A stretch of DNA of 64,000 bases, from NCBI GenBank assembly GCA_934047225.1, contig OW203997.1, forward strand, positions 3,582,417 through 3,646,416, given 5' to 3'. The notes below the pieces were generated by a model that worked only from the letters and a program-made list of their open reading frames with translations, was not told the DNA's origin and ran no database searches. Positions 44,901 through 55,388 of this stretch are shown one piece after another. This DNA comes from Ypsolopha sequella (lineage: Eukaryota > Arthropoda > Insecta > Lepidoptera > Ypsolophidae). The stretch's first letter is position 1. Each line of letters begins with the position of its first letter. The position numbers and the translations under genes were made by a program.

Positions 44901-47900
44901 TCCCCTTTCTAATTTTATTATTTTTCTTCAGATTTACTTTTCTTTCTGCGTTTCTATACTGCAATGATAAAATGTTAATTTATATCTCCTTGCGATGGAT
45001 AAATCGCCAAGTGTTCAAACATAAAAAATTATTCCTATCATGGTTATATGGGTTTTTTTTTTTTAAATGGAACACAAATCGAAGACAAAGAGAAAACATC
45101 GGTTATGTTAGTGTATTGTTGTATTTTATATAGAACTGTCGCGCGCAGGCCTTTGTTCCAAAATTGCCGTTTACTTATGTCATTAGTTTAAAATTTCCGT
45201 TTACTGCAATACTTATGTACATATTTTAAATACTTATGTAAATGTTTTTCTGCAAAATTTCCAGGTTTAGACGTAATGGACGAAAATGGAAACGTAATCG
45301 GAAAGTCTCAATTAGCTCCAGTCAAAGGAATCTCTCAAGTGGTCACATCTAGGTAAGTCAGTTTGTTCTGCTCTGGACTTTGCCCTTTCATCTGTTTTAC
45401 GAAATCAATTCTAATATAATAAAACCCCAGGTATTGATTTGTCCGTATAAGAAAGTTATGGCCTTAGATTTATTTTATTCATATTCTTATTCTTTATTGT
45501 ACACAAAATATTTAATTATGCACGTAAACTGCAGTCTCTTAATATTTAATTATGCACGTAAACTGCAGTCTCTTAATATTTAATTATGCACGTAAACTGC
45601 AGTCTCTTAATATTTAATTATGCACGTAAACTGCAGTCTCTTAATATTTAATTATGCACGTAAACTGCAGTCTCTTAATATTTAATTATGCACGTAAACT
45701 GCAGTCTCTTAATACATTCACTTAACAAGTAACTGCATACACTAGAGCAGTGTTTCCCAGTCCCTGGTCCGCGGGCCGTTGTGCCTGTCGGTCCGCGAAA
45801 AACATTCTGTTCAGTCGCCACTTTCAATTATAAAAACAAGACAAAGAAACAGAATGGATGTCAATGCGACGCTTCGTCTTTCCGAAACCAAACTACAGCC
45901 ACGGGTATCAAATATTTTGGCAACGAAACAGCAATATATTTCAAATACATTTTTCCTTTTACATTTTTCGAGTATTTTCAGTTAATAGTTCAAGTAGTGA
46001 AGCACTTTATAATAAACAAATAATGGTTTTATTTCTTACCGGTCTCTGAAATTTTTTTTATTTTTTTGCCGGTCCCCAGGTAGAAAAGTCTGAGAAACAC
46101 TGCACTGGAGTAGAGTAGAAAAAGAGATTGGCTCCTTGAAAAATGCCCACCTATCTTTTTATCTGCATCTCTCTCGTACTTTCTGCTCCCGCCGTTGCTC
46201 AGCAATGGCTTTGGGAGTGAAATCTTTCCAAAGTTAGCCTTCAATCGTCCTGCAGTCGTGATAATTATTGTGTCCCCAGGATCATAATGTGCGCCCCAGG
46301 GATGCTGCTGCTTCCAGTGATAATGGAGAAGATTGAGTCCAAACCGTTCATGCAGCGAATGAAGTGGGCTCACGCGGGTGTCCAAGTTGTGGTGGTTGGC
46401 ATGTTGTGAGTATAACGCCATTTCGTATATCATTAACATTTTTTTGAAATCTAGAAAGCCTTTGGATTTAAAGTAAATAAGAAAGGGTTAGCCTTTCAAT
46501 TTGACTAGCAAGCCTATTCAACGACTTTTAATAAGTTGATTGGCATAAAACACCGGCCAAGTACCACCACACAATACGTTTACGGAATCCTTAAAACACT
46601 AAGGCAAATAATTCCTTTTGCAGTTATTAAGGACCAAATTAACTTGACACTGGTGTTGATTCGGTGTAGCATGACTTAAATTAATTGACAGGACTAACCT
46701 TGGTTTAAGCATCTCGTCTTTTCCCTTTCGATACAGAAAGAAAAAGACAGAACGCTTAAATTAATTATTATTGATTTAAAATGTATAACATTACAGTTTA
46801 TTAACTAATACGTTATACAATTATAATATTAACATTAAAAATTCAAATTAAAGTCAAAAAAATACAATCAAATATAAAACATAAATTTTAAATTATAAGG
46901 GACCTTCCTGTCATTCATCACGCTCGCAGAACTTCAGGCATTTCTCAATCACAGTCGTCAATCTATCAGCATTAAGTTTAGTCCTGTCAAATAAGTCAAG
47001 TCGTGTTACACCGAAACGACACAAATATCTATTAAACTCTATTATGTATCTAAAGGGTGTAATTAAGTTGGTCACATATATTATAACTTCCCAAATAATT
47101 AAATATTTGTAATTTTCTGATTTTTTTTCCATGTTTGACCTACCTGTGAACGAAATTTTAATTTTCTTAGTCAACTAGAAGTGTCCCATGCACAAACATT
47201 GGTGCACAAACGTTCCAAGAGCGTGCGGTATAATTTTTACGCGAAACTATACGGGTTGAAACTGATACCTCCTACATGGGTCTACGGCTCTAAGGTGCTG
47301 TAAAAAAACCAGGCTTCTAACTCGACGTGAAAAAAAGTGCACTTTACATAATCAACTTGATCCAAATTTTTGATACTCGCAAGGGAATAAAAACCTATAG
47401 GGCACTTCCAGCTGACGTAGAAACTTGGTTTACAAGTCTTATAGCACACATAAGAAAACATCTGAAAAATTATATATTTATTATGTATTACGACCAACTC
47501 AATTAGACCTTTTGGATACATATAGTTTAATAGATGTGTCAAATTAGGTTGGTCCTTAATAACTGCAATTTGCAACTGGATTTATTTGCCATATTGTTTT
47601 AATGGTTCCGTACCCGTATTGTGTGGTGATACACCTTAAGGATAAACGTCAACTAACGACAATACTTGCTAGACAAATATGTACAGTAAAAACAAAGAAT
47701 AAATAATAGCTAATTGCTGATTAAAAATCTCCACCTTAAGTAAGATATAAAAACGGCTCACCTGAATACCTTAACGTCGTCGCGTAAACGTCTTCACTCG
47801 CCCAGATGAAGGCAGTCTAAATCTGCTGAAACTGGTCGGCTTTCCCGATCATAACACGTATTGAGGTGAGCCGTTTTTATATAAATCATGAATTATCCTC

Positions 47901-50900
47901 AAGTTTCATTTAATTCTATAATTAAGTAAGATATTATAGTAACTGAGGAGATCGTGTCGTTTTATTGCCTACACCGCATCGCCAACTTTGCTGGCAGCAC
48001 AGTTGCCTGTTATATAAATTTGTCTTCAATTGTTAGTTTTTACTGCGACCCAACAGATTAAACTAACTCTTCCCTACTGCCCAAGTGACATGTACACTCC
48101 GAATGTTATACATGTCACTGGCTGACTCTGTAATTAGTTATGGCCTTAGTAGTTACGGTAGAACATACAAAACATATGTTGAAAACATTTATACAATGCA
48201 ACTTCGTTTACTTAAAACAATTGTGCCTTTGTCTATTAGACATAAATACAAAGAAGACGAATTATTTAAATACTGCAAAGTCATAAATGTTTTCAACAAA
48301 GTAAAAATGGACACTATTTGTGAGGAGTACGACAAAGTTGACCAAATACAAAAAAATACAAGACCAAATCAACTTCGTAAACTGACATACTTACCGACAT
48401 ACAAACTACCCTCCTACAACAATAACTATGGTACTCGCACTTGGGAGTACGTGCTACCAAAGATATTAAACGAACTACCAAGTGAAATTATAAGTCAACT
48501 GAATCGTAATCCTCACAAAATAAAAACTATTTTAAAGTGTCACTATCTCGATAAAAAAAATTATAAAATTAAATAAGTAAAATTTTAGTTGTGAGCGCTT
48601 GCAGCGACACATAAACCTCTTTATGGTTTCCGTTAGCTGTATAAGTTTTATAATATTGTATATTTTTCTTGTCTTTACTCAATAAACGCATAAAAAAAAA
48701 AAAAAAAACATACAAAACAAAACCCTTTCGATATGAATATTCAATTGAAAGGATTTTAAAACCAAACCCATATAAACACTTAAAATGTCGTTTAAGTGTT
48801 ATGGGACCCTCAACACAGCTAAAGAGGCAGAAATGTAGTTGAGAATCTAAAACGGTTGTTTTTCAATTCTAGCCTGACATTTATGGTGCCCACTGCATGT
48901 GCGTTGTTCCCGCAAAGATGGTAAGTTATTAATTTAGATATAGTATTTAATTTAAATTTTATATAATATCATTTATAGCGTAAACTATCGCTTGGGAAAC
49001 TCTTAATATAATTAGAGAGCTTTACTAGATCAATTAGAAACAAATTCTCGGCGAAAAATAAATCTCAAGACGAACCCGTTCATCCTATCGCGGGCAGTGA
49101 CTTATTCAGTTTGTCCAACGAGACTTATCAAAGTCTGGAGACGACCATCCGCCTGAGCTGAGCCCAGCAGGCGTCCCACCTCAACATCATCATATCATCA
49201 ACTACTTGTTAAGGGGCTATACCGTGAAAATTGACACTTTTTGAAGTTATTTACCTGCTCTTTTAATGAAGTTCCAAGTAAAATAAATTAGTATAACAAT
49301 TTTGGGACCTTTTACTAGATTTTGGTCTATCAGAAACGCGATAGGAGGAATTTCATTCGATAGAAATAATTATTGAAATCAGGTCGAAATTTACACTTTT
49401 TTTGATATTCTGACAAATTAGGATAGCATACAGACTTGAAAAATATTTATTTAGATGGGTTTTAACTACACCTAAATTACTGGTTATGGAATTTTTTGTA
49501 GCTATTTTAATTAATTTTGCATTAATTTAAAACCGACTTTTTGACAATTTTTCCCGATTCCGTCCCTTTCGCACTGCGGGTCTTTCTGCCTGGAGTAACG
49601 GGGACCTTTGCTAGCACGGTATATTACCTTAAAGTCTATTCGCTCACATAGCTCAGCTTTTGAAAAATGCCGACCGCGAAGCAATCGCGCGCTGCCAAAG
49701 GAGATCAAAGATGCCGACACCGGCGTACACACGCACGTCAGTCTTTCTACACCAGTGCGTTGCAGTGAAACATATTTTGTTTTGATATTTAGCGCATCGG
49801 AAATGTTTTTTCGTCCATAGAAAAGTATGAATATTTTAAAGATTATATTTGATAATTCCGTTTGGCTGTGTCGCAGCTATTTACCCGGATCTGTATTTAT
49901 TTTCACATAGTCGATATCCAACATAGCGTGCGGCGGTAGCGGCGCTATGTAAAAGAACAGACTTAACACGAACTTGTAATGCACATACATACGCTCTGAG
50001 GGCGTTGTGAGCATTCCACACCTTGTTTTAAGGTACAGAGATGGAGCTGTCGCCGCTACCATATGTGTGGCCTCAGATATGTAAGAGTTATCATTTATCA
50101 TTAAGACTAACTAAGATTATATGATCAGAGAAATACGGGTTCGAGAAATGATCTTTTGAAGTGGATACTTCTTTGTTCTCATTTTGTATAAGGGGGCCTG
50201 TTCAGAACTTTTACGTTTCACTTCCGGTGCGACTTTTCTAACGAAGGGTAATTTGATCTCTGGTTATAGATTTATTACGTTTTTTAATTGTTAATTATTT
50301 GATATTAGTTATTATTCATAATAAGTTAATAGTTATTTGAACGAAAAATAATTTTATTAAAATGACCTCATGAGTGAATGCGTGGCCATCACCGCCGTAT
50401 TATTATGATATCTATGACTGCTATTGATTATTATTTACCTCTGTGATCGAGTAAAGAGGCGACAAAGAAGTATCCTCTTAAATGATTTACGGCTGTATCT
50501 CTGACACAATCCGCTGCTTTTCATCTTGTAAAGAAATAAAATATTAAAATTAAAATTGTATTTTGTTGATATGTTTGAACGATTATTATTAAATTATTAT
50601 TACATACGGCTTGAACACTCACGTGTGATTGTTGTTGAATATATGCCAACCGTTTCACCGATACAGTTTCGGCATTATCAAGGCGAGTGTCGTTCTTAGG
50701 GTTGGTTATAGTCAACAACAATCACACGTGAGTGTTCAAGCCGTATGTAATAATAATTTAGTATGTCAGCTCACGCGAGTTTTAATAATATACGATTATT
50801 ATTAATTTAACTAATTGTTATTTCATTTCAGCAAACTCTCAATAGACACTATTAAGGATTACGAGAAAGAAAACTATGAAGAAATCTTAAAGAACACTAA

Positions 50901-50943
50901 AGGCAACCCGCCCAAGTACGTATATTTCAACAAAGGCTTGTAA
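38953..50943 (+). CDS. Sideroflexin, SFXN1/SFXN3 type (complete, 8 coding exons)
   Basis: Coding exons: 38953-39110, 40446-40616, 43079-43280, 44401-44479, 45265-45352, 46280-46405, 48873-48920 and 50832-50943. All junctions are GT/AG and in phase, giving 327 aa, close to the usual 320-325. Sideroflexins are multi-pass inner mitochondrial membrane carriers; SFXN1 imports serine for one-carbon metabolism. Family marks: [18 protein letters not shown] at the N-terminus, HPDSGE (usually HPDTGE) in exon 2, the signature [19 protein letters not shown] in exon 3, [18 protein letters not shown] in exon 4, and [15 protein letters not shown] in exon 5. The hydrophobic segments are spread over exons 3-7. 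The ATG lies three bases into an exon whose acceptor is at 38949, so at least one untranslated 5' exon is upstream, possibly near 36.6 kb. AATAAA at 51015 is a candidate poly(A) signal. Confidence 0.96.
39111..40235. other. Sideroflexin intron 1 (of the coding part)
   Basis: AT-rich. A pair of inverted segments near 39770-39790 (AAAGAAAGGAATCTTAGATG) and 40198-40212 may be ends of a foldback element. No gene. Confidence 0.4.
40236..40408. mobile_element. Family B palindromic MITE, copy c
   Basis: Left end GTGTCGATTCGGTGTAAC; the right half includes TTTAGTCCTGTCAAATAA. It ends about 37 bp upstream of the sideroflexin exon 2 acceptor. Confidence 0.75.
40737..40880. mobile_element. Family A palindromic MITE, copy 5
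   Basis: Ends ACCAATTCTGTAGGC and GCCTTCAGAATCGGCT; slightly shorter than other copies. Confidence 0.8.
40915..41029. repeat. Short hairpin repeat
   Basis: GTGATTGGCTAGAA and TTCTAGCCAATCAC form the inner arms and CTATCGCTTTC and GATAGCGATGG the outer ones. It lies immediately before a family B copy. Confidence 0.6.
41035..41183. mobile_element. Family B palindromic MITE, copy d
   Basis: Ends GTGTCAATTCGGCGTAAC and GTGTTACACCAATAAG; it carries the TTTGACAGGACTAACC arm motif. Confidence 0.8.
41388..41535 (+). repeat. Two-copy tandem duplication of about 73 bp
   Basis: TTGCTCAACC(A/G)CAAAATA recurs about 73 bp apart, and GGTTTGACGTCAT occurs once in each unit. The two units have diverged. 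Confidence 0.55.
41536..43078. other. Sideroflexin intron 2, right part
   Basis: GC-rich fragments near 41920-41990 (GGCCCGCGGGCC) resemble the left end of the hAT-like element at 45748. The segment 42705-42945 matches 63195-63405 in reverse orientation. No gene. Confidence 0.45.
42705..42945 (+). repeat. Dispersed repeat shared with 63.2-63.4 kb
   Basis: The segment holds GAATCGCTTT and AAACTGATGTTTAGCATTG; the reverse complement of both is found at 63195-63405. Transposon class unknown. Confidence 0.55.
43281..44400. other. Sideroflexin intron 3 with a foldback element
   Basis: 43950-44325 is bounded by about 45-bp inverted repeats (GGAACCGTTTCG and CGAAACGGTTCC). The segment 43655-43690 (CACGTGTTTCGCCTCTAAAC) is a known type of lepidopteran repeat end, from memory. 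Confidence 0.5.
44501..44641. mobile_element. Family C palindromic MITE, copy 2
   Basis: Ends GGACCTCTAAAAAGGCC and GGCCTTTTTAGGTCC; it lies 22 bp after sideroflexin exon 4 and matches 19984-20125. Confidence 0.75.
45507..45710 (+). repeat. 34-bp tandem array, six identical units
   Basis: The unit contains TTAATTATGCACGTAAACTG followed by CAGTCTCTT and repeats six times without a difference. It lies in sideroflexin intron 5, about 155 bp after the exon 5 donor. Confidence 0.95.
45748..46102. mobile_element. hAT-like element with 8-bp target duplication
   Basis: Ends CAGTGTTTCCCAG and CTGAGAAACACTG. Flanks CACTAGAG (45740-45747) and CACTGGAG (46103-46110) agree at seven of eight bases. GGTCCGCGGGCCG lies near the left end. 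Its right end is about 178 bp before exon 6. Confidence 0.75.
46652..47022. mobile_element. Family B MITE, copy e, with about 210 bp inserted
   Basis: Left end GGTGTTGATTCGGTGTAG, right end GTGTTACACCGAAACGACAC. Between the arm parts, an AT-rich segment at about 46766-46972 is absent from the other copies. Confidence 0.7.
47748..47880. repeat. Short inverted-repeat element
   Basis: AAAAACGGCTCACCT and AGGTGAGCCGTTTTTA bound a 130-bp segment. Confidence 0.55.
48030..48708 (+). mobile_element. 5'-truncated LINE, C-terminal ORF end and poly(A) tail
   Basis: The frame 48085-48576 contains [14 protein letters not shown] and then [12 protein letters not shown], the pattern that follows the reverse-transcriptase core in Jockey/CR1-like LINEs (short Tyr-Gly segment, then Gln-Arg helix). 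It is complete to its stop at 48574-48576. A 3' UTR and a poly(A) run of 17 at 48692-48708 follow. It lies in sideroflexin intron 6, same strand. The open frame and the intact tail suggest a fairly recent insertion. Confidence 0.72.
48921..50587. other. Sideroflexin intron 7, left part
   Basis: AT-rich intron. No gene or clear repeat; frames near 49511-49820 are not convincing. Confidence 0.35.
50588..50758. repeat. Palindromic repeat (ACGGCTTGAACACTCACGTG)
   Basis: The arms are about 50-bp inverted repeats; the left arm and loop also occur singly at 30910-31020. The right end lies about 75 bp before the last sideroflexin exon. Confidence 0.7.
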
Positions 50944-51978
50944 AAATAATAATAATAAAATCATAGGAATTAGAGCTATAAAGAATTGCAGAAATAGTCA
51001 GTGACCTAGTGAACAATAAATTAAGTTGAATTATGTATGTAGCAAGCATGGTTTATTTACTGTAAACATACATAAGTAAGAGATAATTGAACATAATTAT
51101 AAAACCTCAGTGAATATTTTCCAAATGCTATATAATAATAAATTGTTTTATATATCTCTTATCTTTGTATATTTAAAGGAAATAACAAATGAAATAAGCT
51201 TTGTACAAGTAAATATGATATTTAACAATTACTTAGTTAGTGATAATTGTTAAAATTGATTACGAAATCGTTGATCTGAAAACCAGACTTAATTGTTTTA
51301 TTAATTTTCCATATAATATTATGATTTTATTGCTCATATAACATTTTGTATAATTTATAATATTTCTGATTAAAATACCTAAGTACAATTTTAAATATTA
51401 TGAAATATTGTGAAGTTTTTGTTGATATGCTTTTGCAATTTACAAACATAATTACTTGTTTAAGTATTGTTTTGCGGTATTATTTGATGTACTTACTCTT
51501 CTTTTTACATTTTTATTTTAATAAAAGGTCTTTACATATGAAATTGCCGAAATTTTCTTACAGGTTAATGAGTTCATAATTCCTGTAATAGCTATTTCAA
51601 TTGTTTGTTTTTTGTTTGAAAGTTGATTTCTAGGTTTTACATCTATATATTAAATTTCGTTCTTATTTTCAGTTTGATTATAAAAATTAAAATTTCAAAA
51701 ACAGTTATATATACTAAATGCCATCCATTTCCATGATTAGATTCGTAATAACTTTTTAAGGCTGACACTTTTCAAAAATTAAATTTATGTTATTGTTAGC
51801 TTAATGTTGTCTCATTCGTACACAAAATAAATTACATAGTTTGGATTTATCATCCCTAAAAAAAAATGCAAAAATGTTTGTACTGAAAATAGAGTTTCCT
51901 TCAAATTCTCTATAGAAAACGGCAATTTCATTATGTAAAGAACTAATATTTTAATGCTTGTGCTTACTTTAGGAAAAC
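50944..51978. other. Sideroflexin 3' UTR and flank
   Basis: AATAAA occurs at 51015-51020, with further AATAAA or AATAAT sites to about 51525. The true end of the transcript cannot be decided from the sequence. Confidence 0.45.
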
Positions 51979-52160
51979 CGGATAAATGTTCGCCCGCGTC
52001 GCGACGGTACAGGGTCGCGAGCGATATGACGACAAAGGGAACCGCGCGGGGAGCGGGCGGCAGGCTTATGCCTCTCTCTCTCTCACACACTCAATGCAAC
52101 ATTAGCCCGCTCGCCCCCGCGCCCCTGTAGCGTCGCGGGCGAAAACCAACTTATCCGGCC
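51979..52160. mobile_element. CpG-rich inverted-repeat element
   Basis: CCGGATAAATGTTCGCCCGCG-like left end and CGCGGGCGAAAACCAACTTA-like right end are inverted repeats. The inside is strikingly GC-rich against the AT-rich surroundings. Part of it recurs at 900-955. Confidence 0.6.
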
Positions 52161-52900
52161 GGTCGATACTGTTTACATTTTGTGCTGTGTTTATTTAATT
52201 ACAATTTATATTTGTTGGAGTATGGGATCTCAATTTTCGAGATTTGATTAGATTTGGCGTCAAAATAAAAATTACATTCCATGATTGTTTTATTCATGCT
52301 ATTAGGAAAATCGTTTATTTTGTTTTTCTTATTATTACATTTATAGCATTTTCTGAGATTGACCATTCCACTGAAATGTATACTACAATATTTTTATATA
52401 CATTTCAGTGGAATATTTTTTATTGTATAATATTTTTAGTATGTAACCTAAATCAGATTCTCTGTAATGTTTTCTTTAAAAAATCAGCGCCATAAAATTA
52501 AAATCTAATTTGTTTAAAAAAAGTTAAAGCACAAAGATCTTTTGTTATTTTTTTAATAGGATGCAATATTTAGTGATTAAGTGTAGATCTAGTGTTTGTA
52601 GTTGTTTGATTGAATTGATTTGATAAGAAAGGACAATAAATTATGTGAGTGAATATAATATTTTCATTTATAATATTACAATACAATAAGACATACGTAA
52701 AACTTAGGTAAAACCCGAGCCGAGGGTAATGGAAAAAAAACAATTTTAACTCATAAGCTATGGACGATTTTTATTACCGCCAATTTTGTTTTTGGCTATA
52801 TCTCCTAAAGTAATTATTGTCAGTTTTTTTTTTTCTGAACCTAGATTAAATTATTTATGTTATCTGGGAGAAAGTATATAGAAAGAAAGTTTTGTATATA

Positions 52901-53776
52901 CAGGACGGAAAAAATTTAAGGGCCCTGGGTGGGAACTACCTTAAATACTTTAGTTAGCTCATTTTAATAAAAGGAAACATTCCTTTATTTTGTAAAAGAA
53001 AAAAAACTGCATTTAAAGATCTTCTAAAATTCGATTGTCTCACCCGGGAACCGAACCAACATAAAATTAAAAAAATAAACCCTCGCTATTTTATCATACG
53101 AATCGGTAGGATTATTGTTCAGAATAAAATTTGTCTAATAAACATTTGGTCTTTGAAATTAAAAAAAGTGAAAACTAATATTAATTTTATTTTATCATCA
53201 ATATGAAGAACACAAAAACATGAAACATTTTTTTAAAGAACACAGATATTAAGAAGAGAAAAGAATCCTGATAAGGTAAAGCAAAACAAAACAAAATTTG
53301 AAATTGGAACGAATACATTTATCAATTTTAAAAATTTTGAAAGTTGTCGTTCGAATTTCAAATTAGCAAGCTTGTACTTCATACGATGTCTTTGGATGTT
53401 AGAGAGATAAGAAAATTATAACGTGTCATTTACTTGTTACAAGTGAAAAGTACTAGGTATTTTTTAATGAAGAACTTGTAATAAATATTCAATTTCATGG
53501 GTTTCTCGTACAACAGATGAGTGTAAGACCAAATGTTTATTAGACAAATTTTATCCTGAACAATAATCCTACCGATTCGTATAATAAAGTAGCGAGGGTT
53601 TATTTTTAAAATTTTAGTTGGTTCGATTCCCGGGTGAGACAAGCGAATTTTAGAAGGTCTTTGAATGCAGTTTTGTTTCCTTAAAAAAATAAAGGAATGT
53701 TTCCTTTCAGTAAAATAAGCTAACTAAAGGATTTAAGGTAGCTCCCCTCCAGGGCCCTTACATTTTATCCATCCTG
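52901..53776. mobile_element. Foldback transposon F, copy 2 (876 bp)
   Basis: Ends CAGGACGGAAAAA and TTTTATCCATCCTG, TA on both sides. It lacks the 820-bp insert of copy 1 at 18081-19949 and so shows the original structure: two arms of about 430 bp, each with GGTTCGATTCCCGGGTGA or its complement. Confidence 0.8.
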
Positions 53777-53790
53777 TATATATAAATATA

Positions 53791-54045
53791 CAAGGTGACT
53801 TTTTGATCATCGTCCAAATTCATACTGAAAGCTTGATACGTGATCATGGATCAATAATCATTTTTGTAAAGTTCGTAAAATGAAATTTCGGCTTCCCATA
53901 GAAATTCACTTCCAGTTCCGAGTGAAACACTATGGGGGTCGAAATTTCATTTTACGAATTTTACAAAAATGATTATTGATCCATGATACTAATCACTTAC
54001 CAAGCCACCAGTATGAATTTGGATGATGATCAAAAAGTCACCTTG
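53791..54045. mobile_element. TA-flanked palindromic MITE (family D), copy 1
   Basis: Ends CAAGGTGACTTTTTGATC and GATCAAAAAGTCACCTTG; TA on both sides. It lies 14 bp beyond element F. The other copy is at 63440-63701. Mariner-like by target and ends. Confidence 0.82.
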
Positions 54046-54660
54046 TATATTGTAAATATTATAAAAAATATAAGAAAAAATAAAACTATAACCATAAATT
54101 AAAAAAATGAAGGGGGGCGTTAAATTGAGGTCAAAAACAACTACCCACAATTTTTTTTCATTATTCTATTATGTTATTTTTGTAGTTTTAATTGTTGTTT
54201 GTCTTTTTAACTTTCCAATAACACCCATATTTTATATAATATAATATAAACACTGCTCATACTGAACGGTTTCCATGACCTTGACTGACCTGTGCCGATC
54301 ACAGTTATGAGCTTACGGGTTAAATTAAAAGACATGAATAATGTTAGAATAATCTGTTTATTTCGATGAATAATAATATAGTGAACATCTTAAGAAAATA
54401 ACATCTTTTGAACTCAAGTTTAATGACATAAATTACACGTTGAGTAACGTTTACAGTATCCAATAGACACACTAATTTACAAGAATAAGGCACCAGAAAT
54501 ATATATTATAAATGAGTATATAAACTTCAGTTCTTTTCTGATTGGCACCAAGTACTTTTATGTACAAAATCGTTTACACTAGTTAGATTTTGATAAATAT
54601 TTATAATGAAAAAAATATAACAAGTCGGTATTTATATCAATATTTACCTACTAAGAGTAT
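54046..54660. other. 3' flank of the PEAK gene
   Basis: AT-rich. Sites that read AATAAA on the minus strand occur near 54358 and 54955 and could serve the PEAK transcript. No gene. Confidence 0.35.
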
Positions 54661-54661
54661 A

Positions 54662-55112
54662 CAGGATGCTTGGTAATTCGACCTATTCCTTTAAAGGGGT
54701 TATACTAAGGATCATTTCCAACAAATAATGCCTATCAACTAGGGGTCGAAAATGATAACTTTTTTCAAGTAAAACACGTCGATATTTCAAAAATTTCAAA
54801 ATAAAAAAGGTTTTCTTTCCACTTAAGACCTTTTAATTCTGAGATTATGGGAATTCAGGGCACGTATTTTTTTATAAATGATCACTGATCTATCATTGAT
54901 CGGAAATATAATAAATAAGTGCTGAGAGAGGAATAGTTATTTTTAAATTATTTATTTTTGGTTATTAGTCTGAAAGTTTAAAAAATAATATAAAAACCTT
55001 CGTAACTCGGAGACCATACATTTTCGACCCCTAGTTGATAGGACTTAATTCGTTGGAAATGATCTCTAATATAACCCCTTTCAAGGAATAGGTCGAATTA
55101 CCAAGCACCCTG
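54662..55112. mobile_element. TA-flanked foldback MITE (451 bp)
   Basis: Ends CAGGATGCTTGGTAATTCG and CGAATTACCAAGCACCCTG; TA on both sides. The arms continue with CTATCAACTAGGGGTCGAAA and complement. Confidence 0.8.
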
Positions 55113-55388
55113 TATAATATACGTTACTTAATTACTGATTAACGTTGTTAGTAAATAGACAAACAATGTCGCTACAAAATGGCTTTTCAACGACTTAAAA
55201 GAACACTAACTGTTAACACCCTTATTCAGCTCTTCGTTACTTACAAATTATTCGAGCGCAAAATTTAGAACAGAAACTCCCACAAAACTGAAATGTTCTT
55301 AAAGCTAGCTTACACAGAATAAAATTAACAAGTCTTTCAGGTGCCTATCTAATACAAACTAGAAATAATTAGACTCAAATAACCCCCT

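Noticed and set aside
45779..46439. Several overlapping frames in sideroflexin intron 5
   Set aside because: They fall inside the hAT-like element and across exon 6 in the wrong strand or frame.
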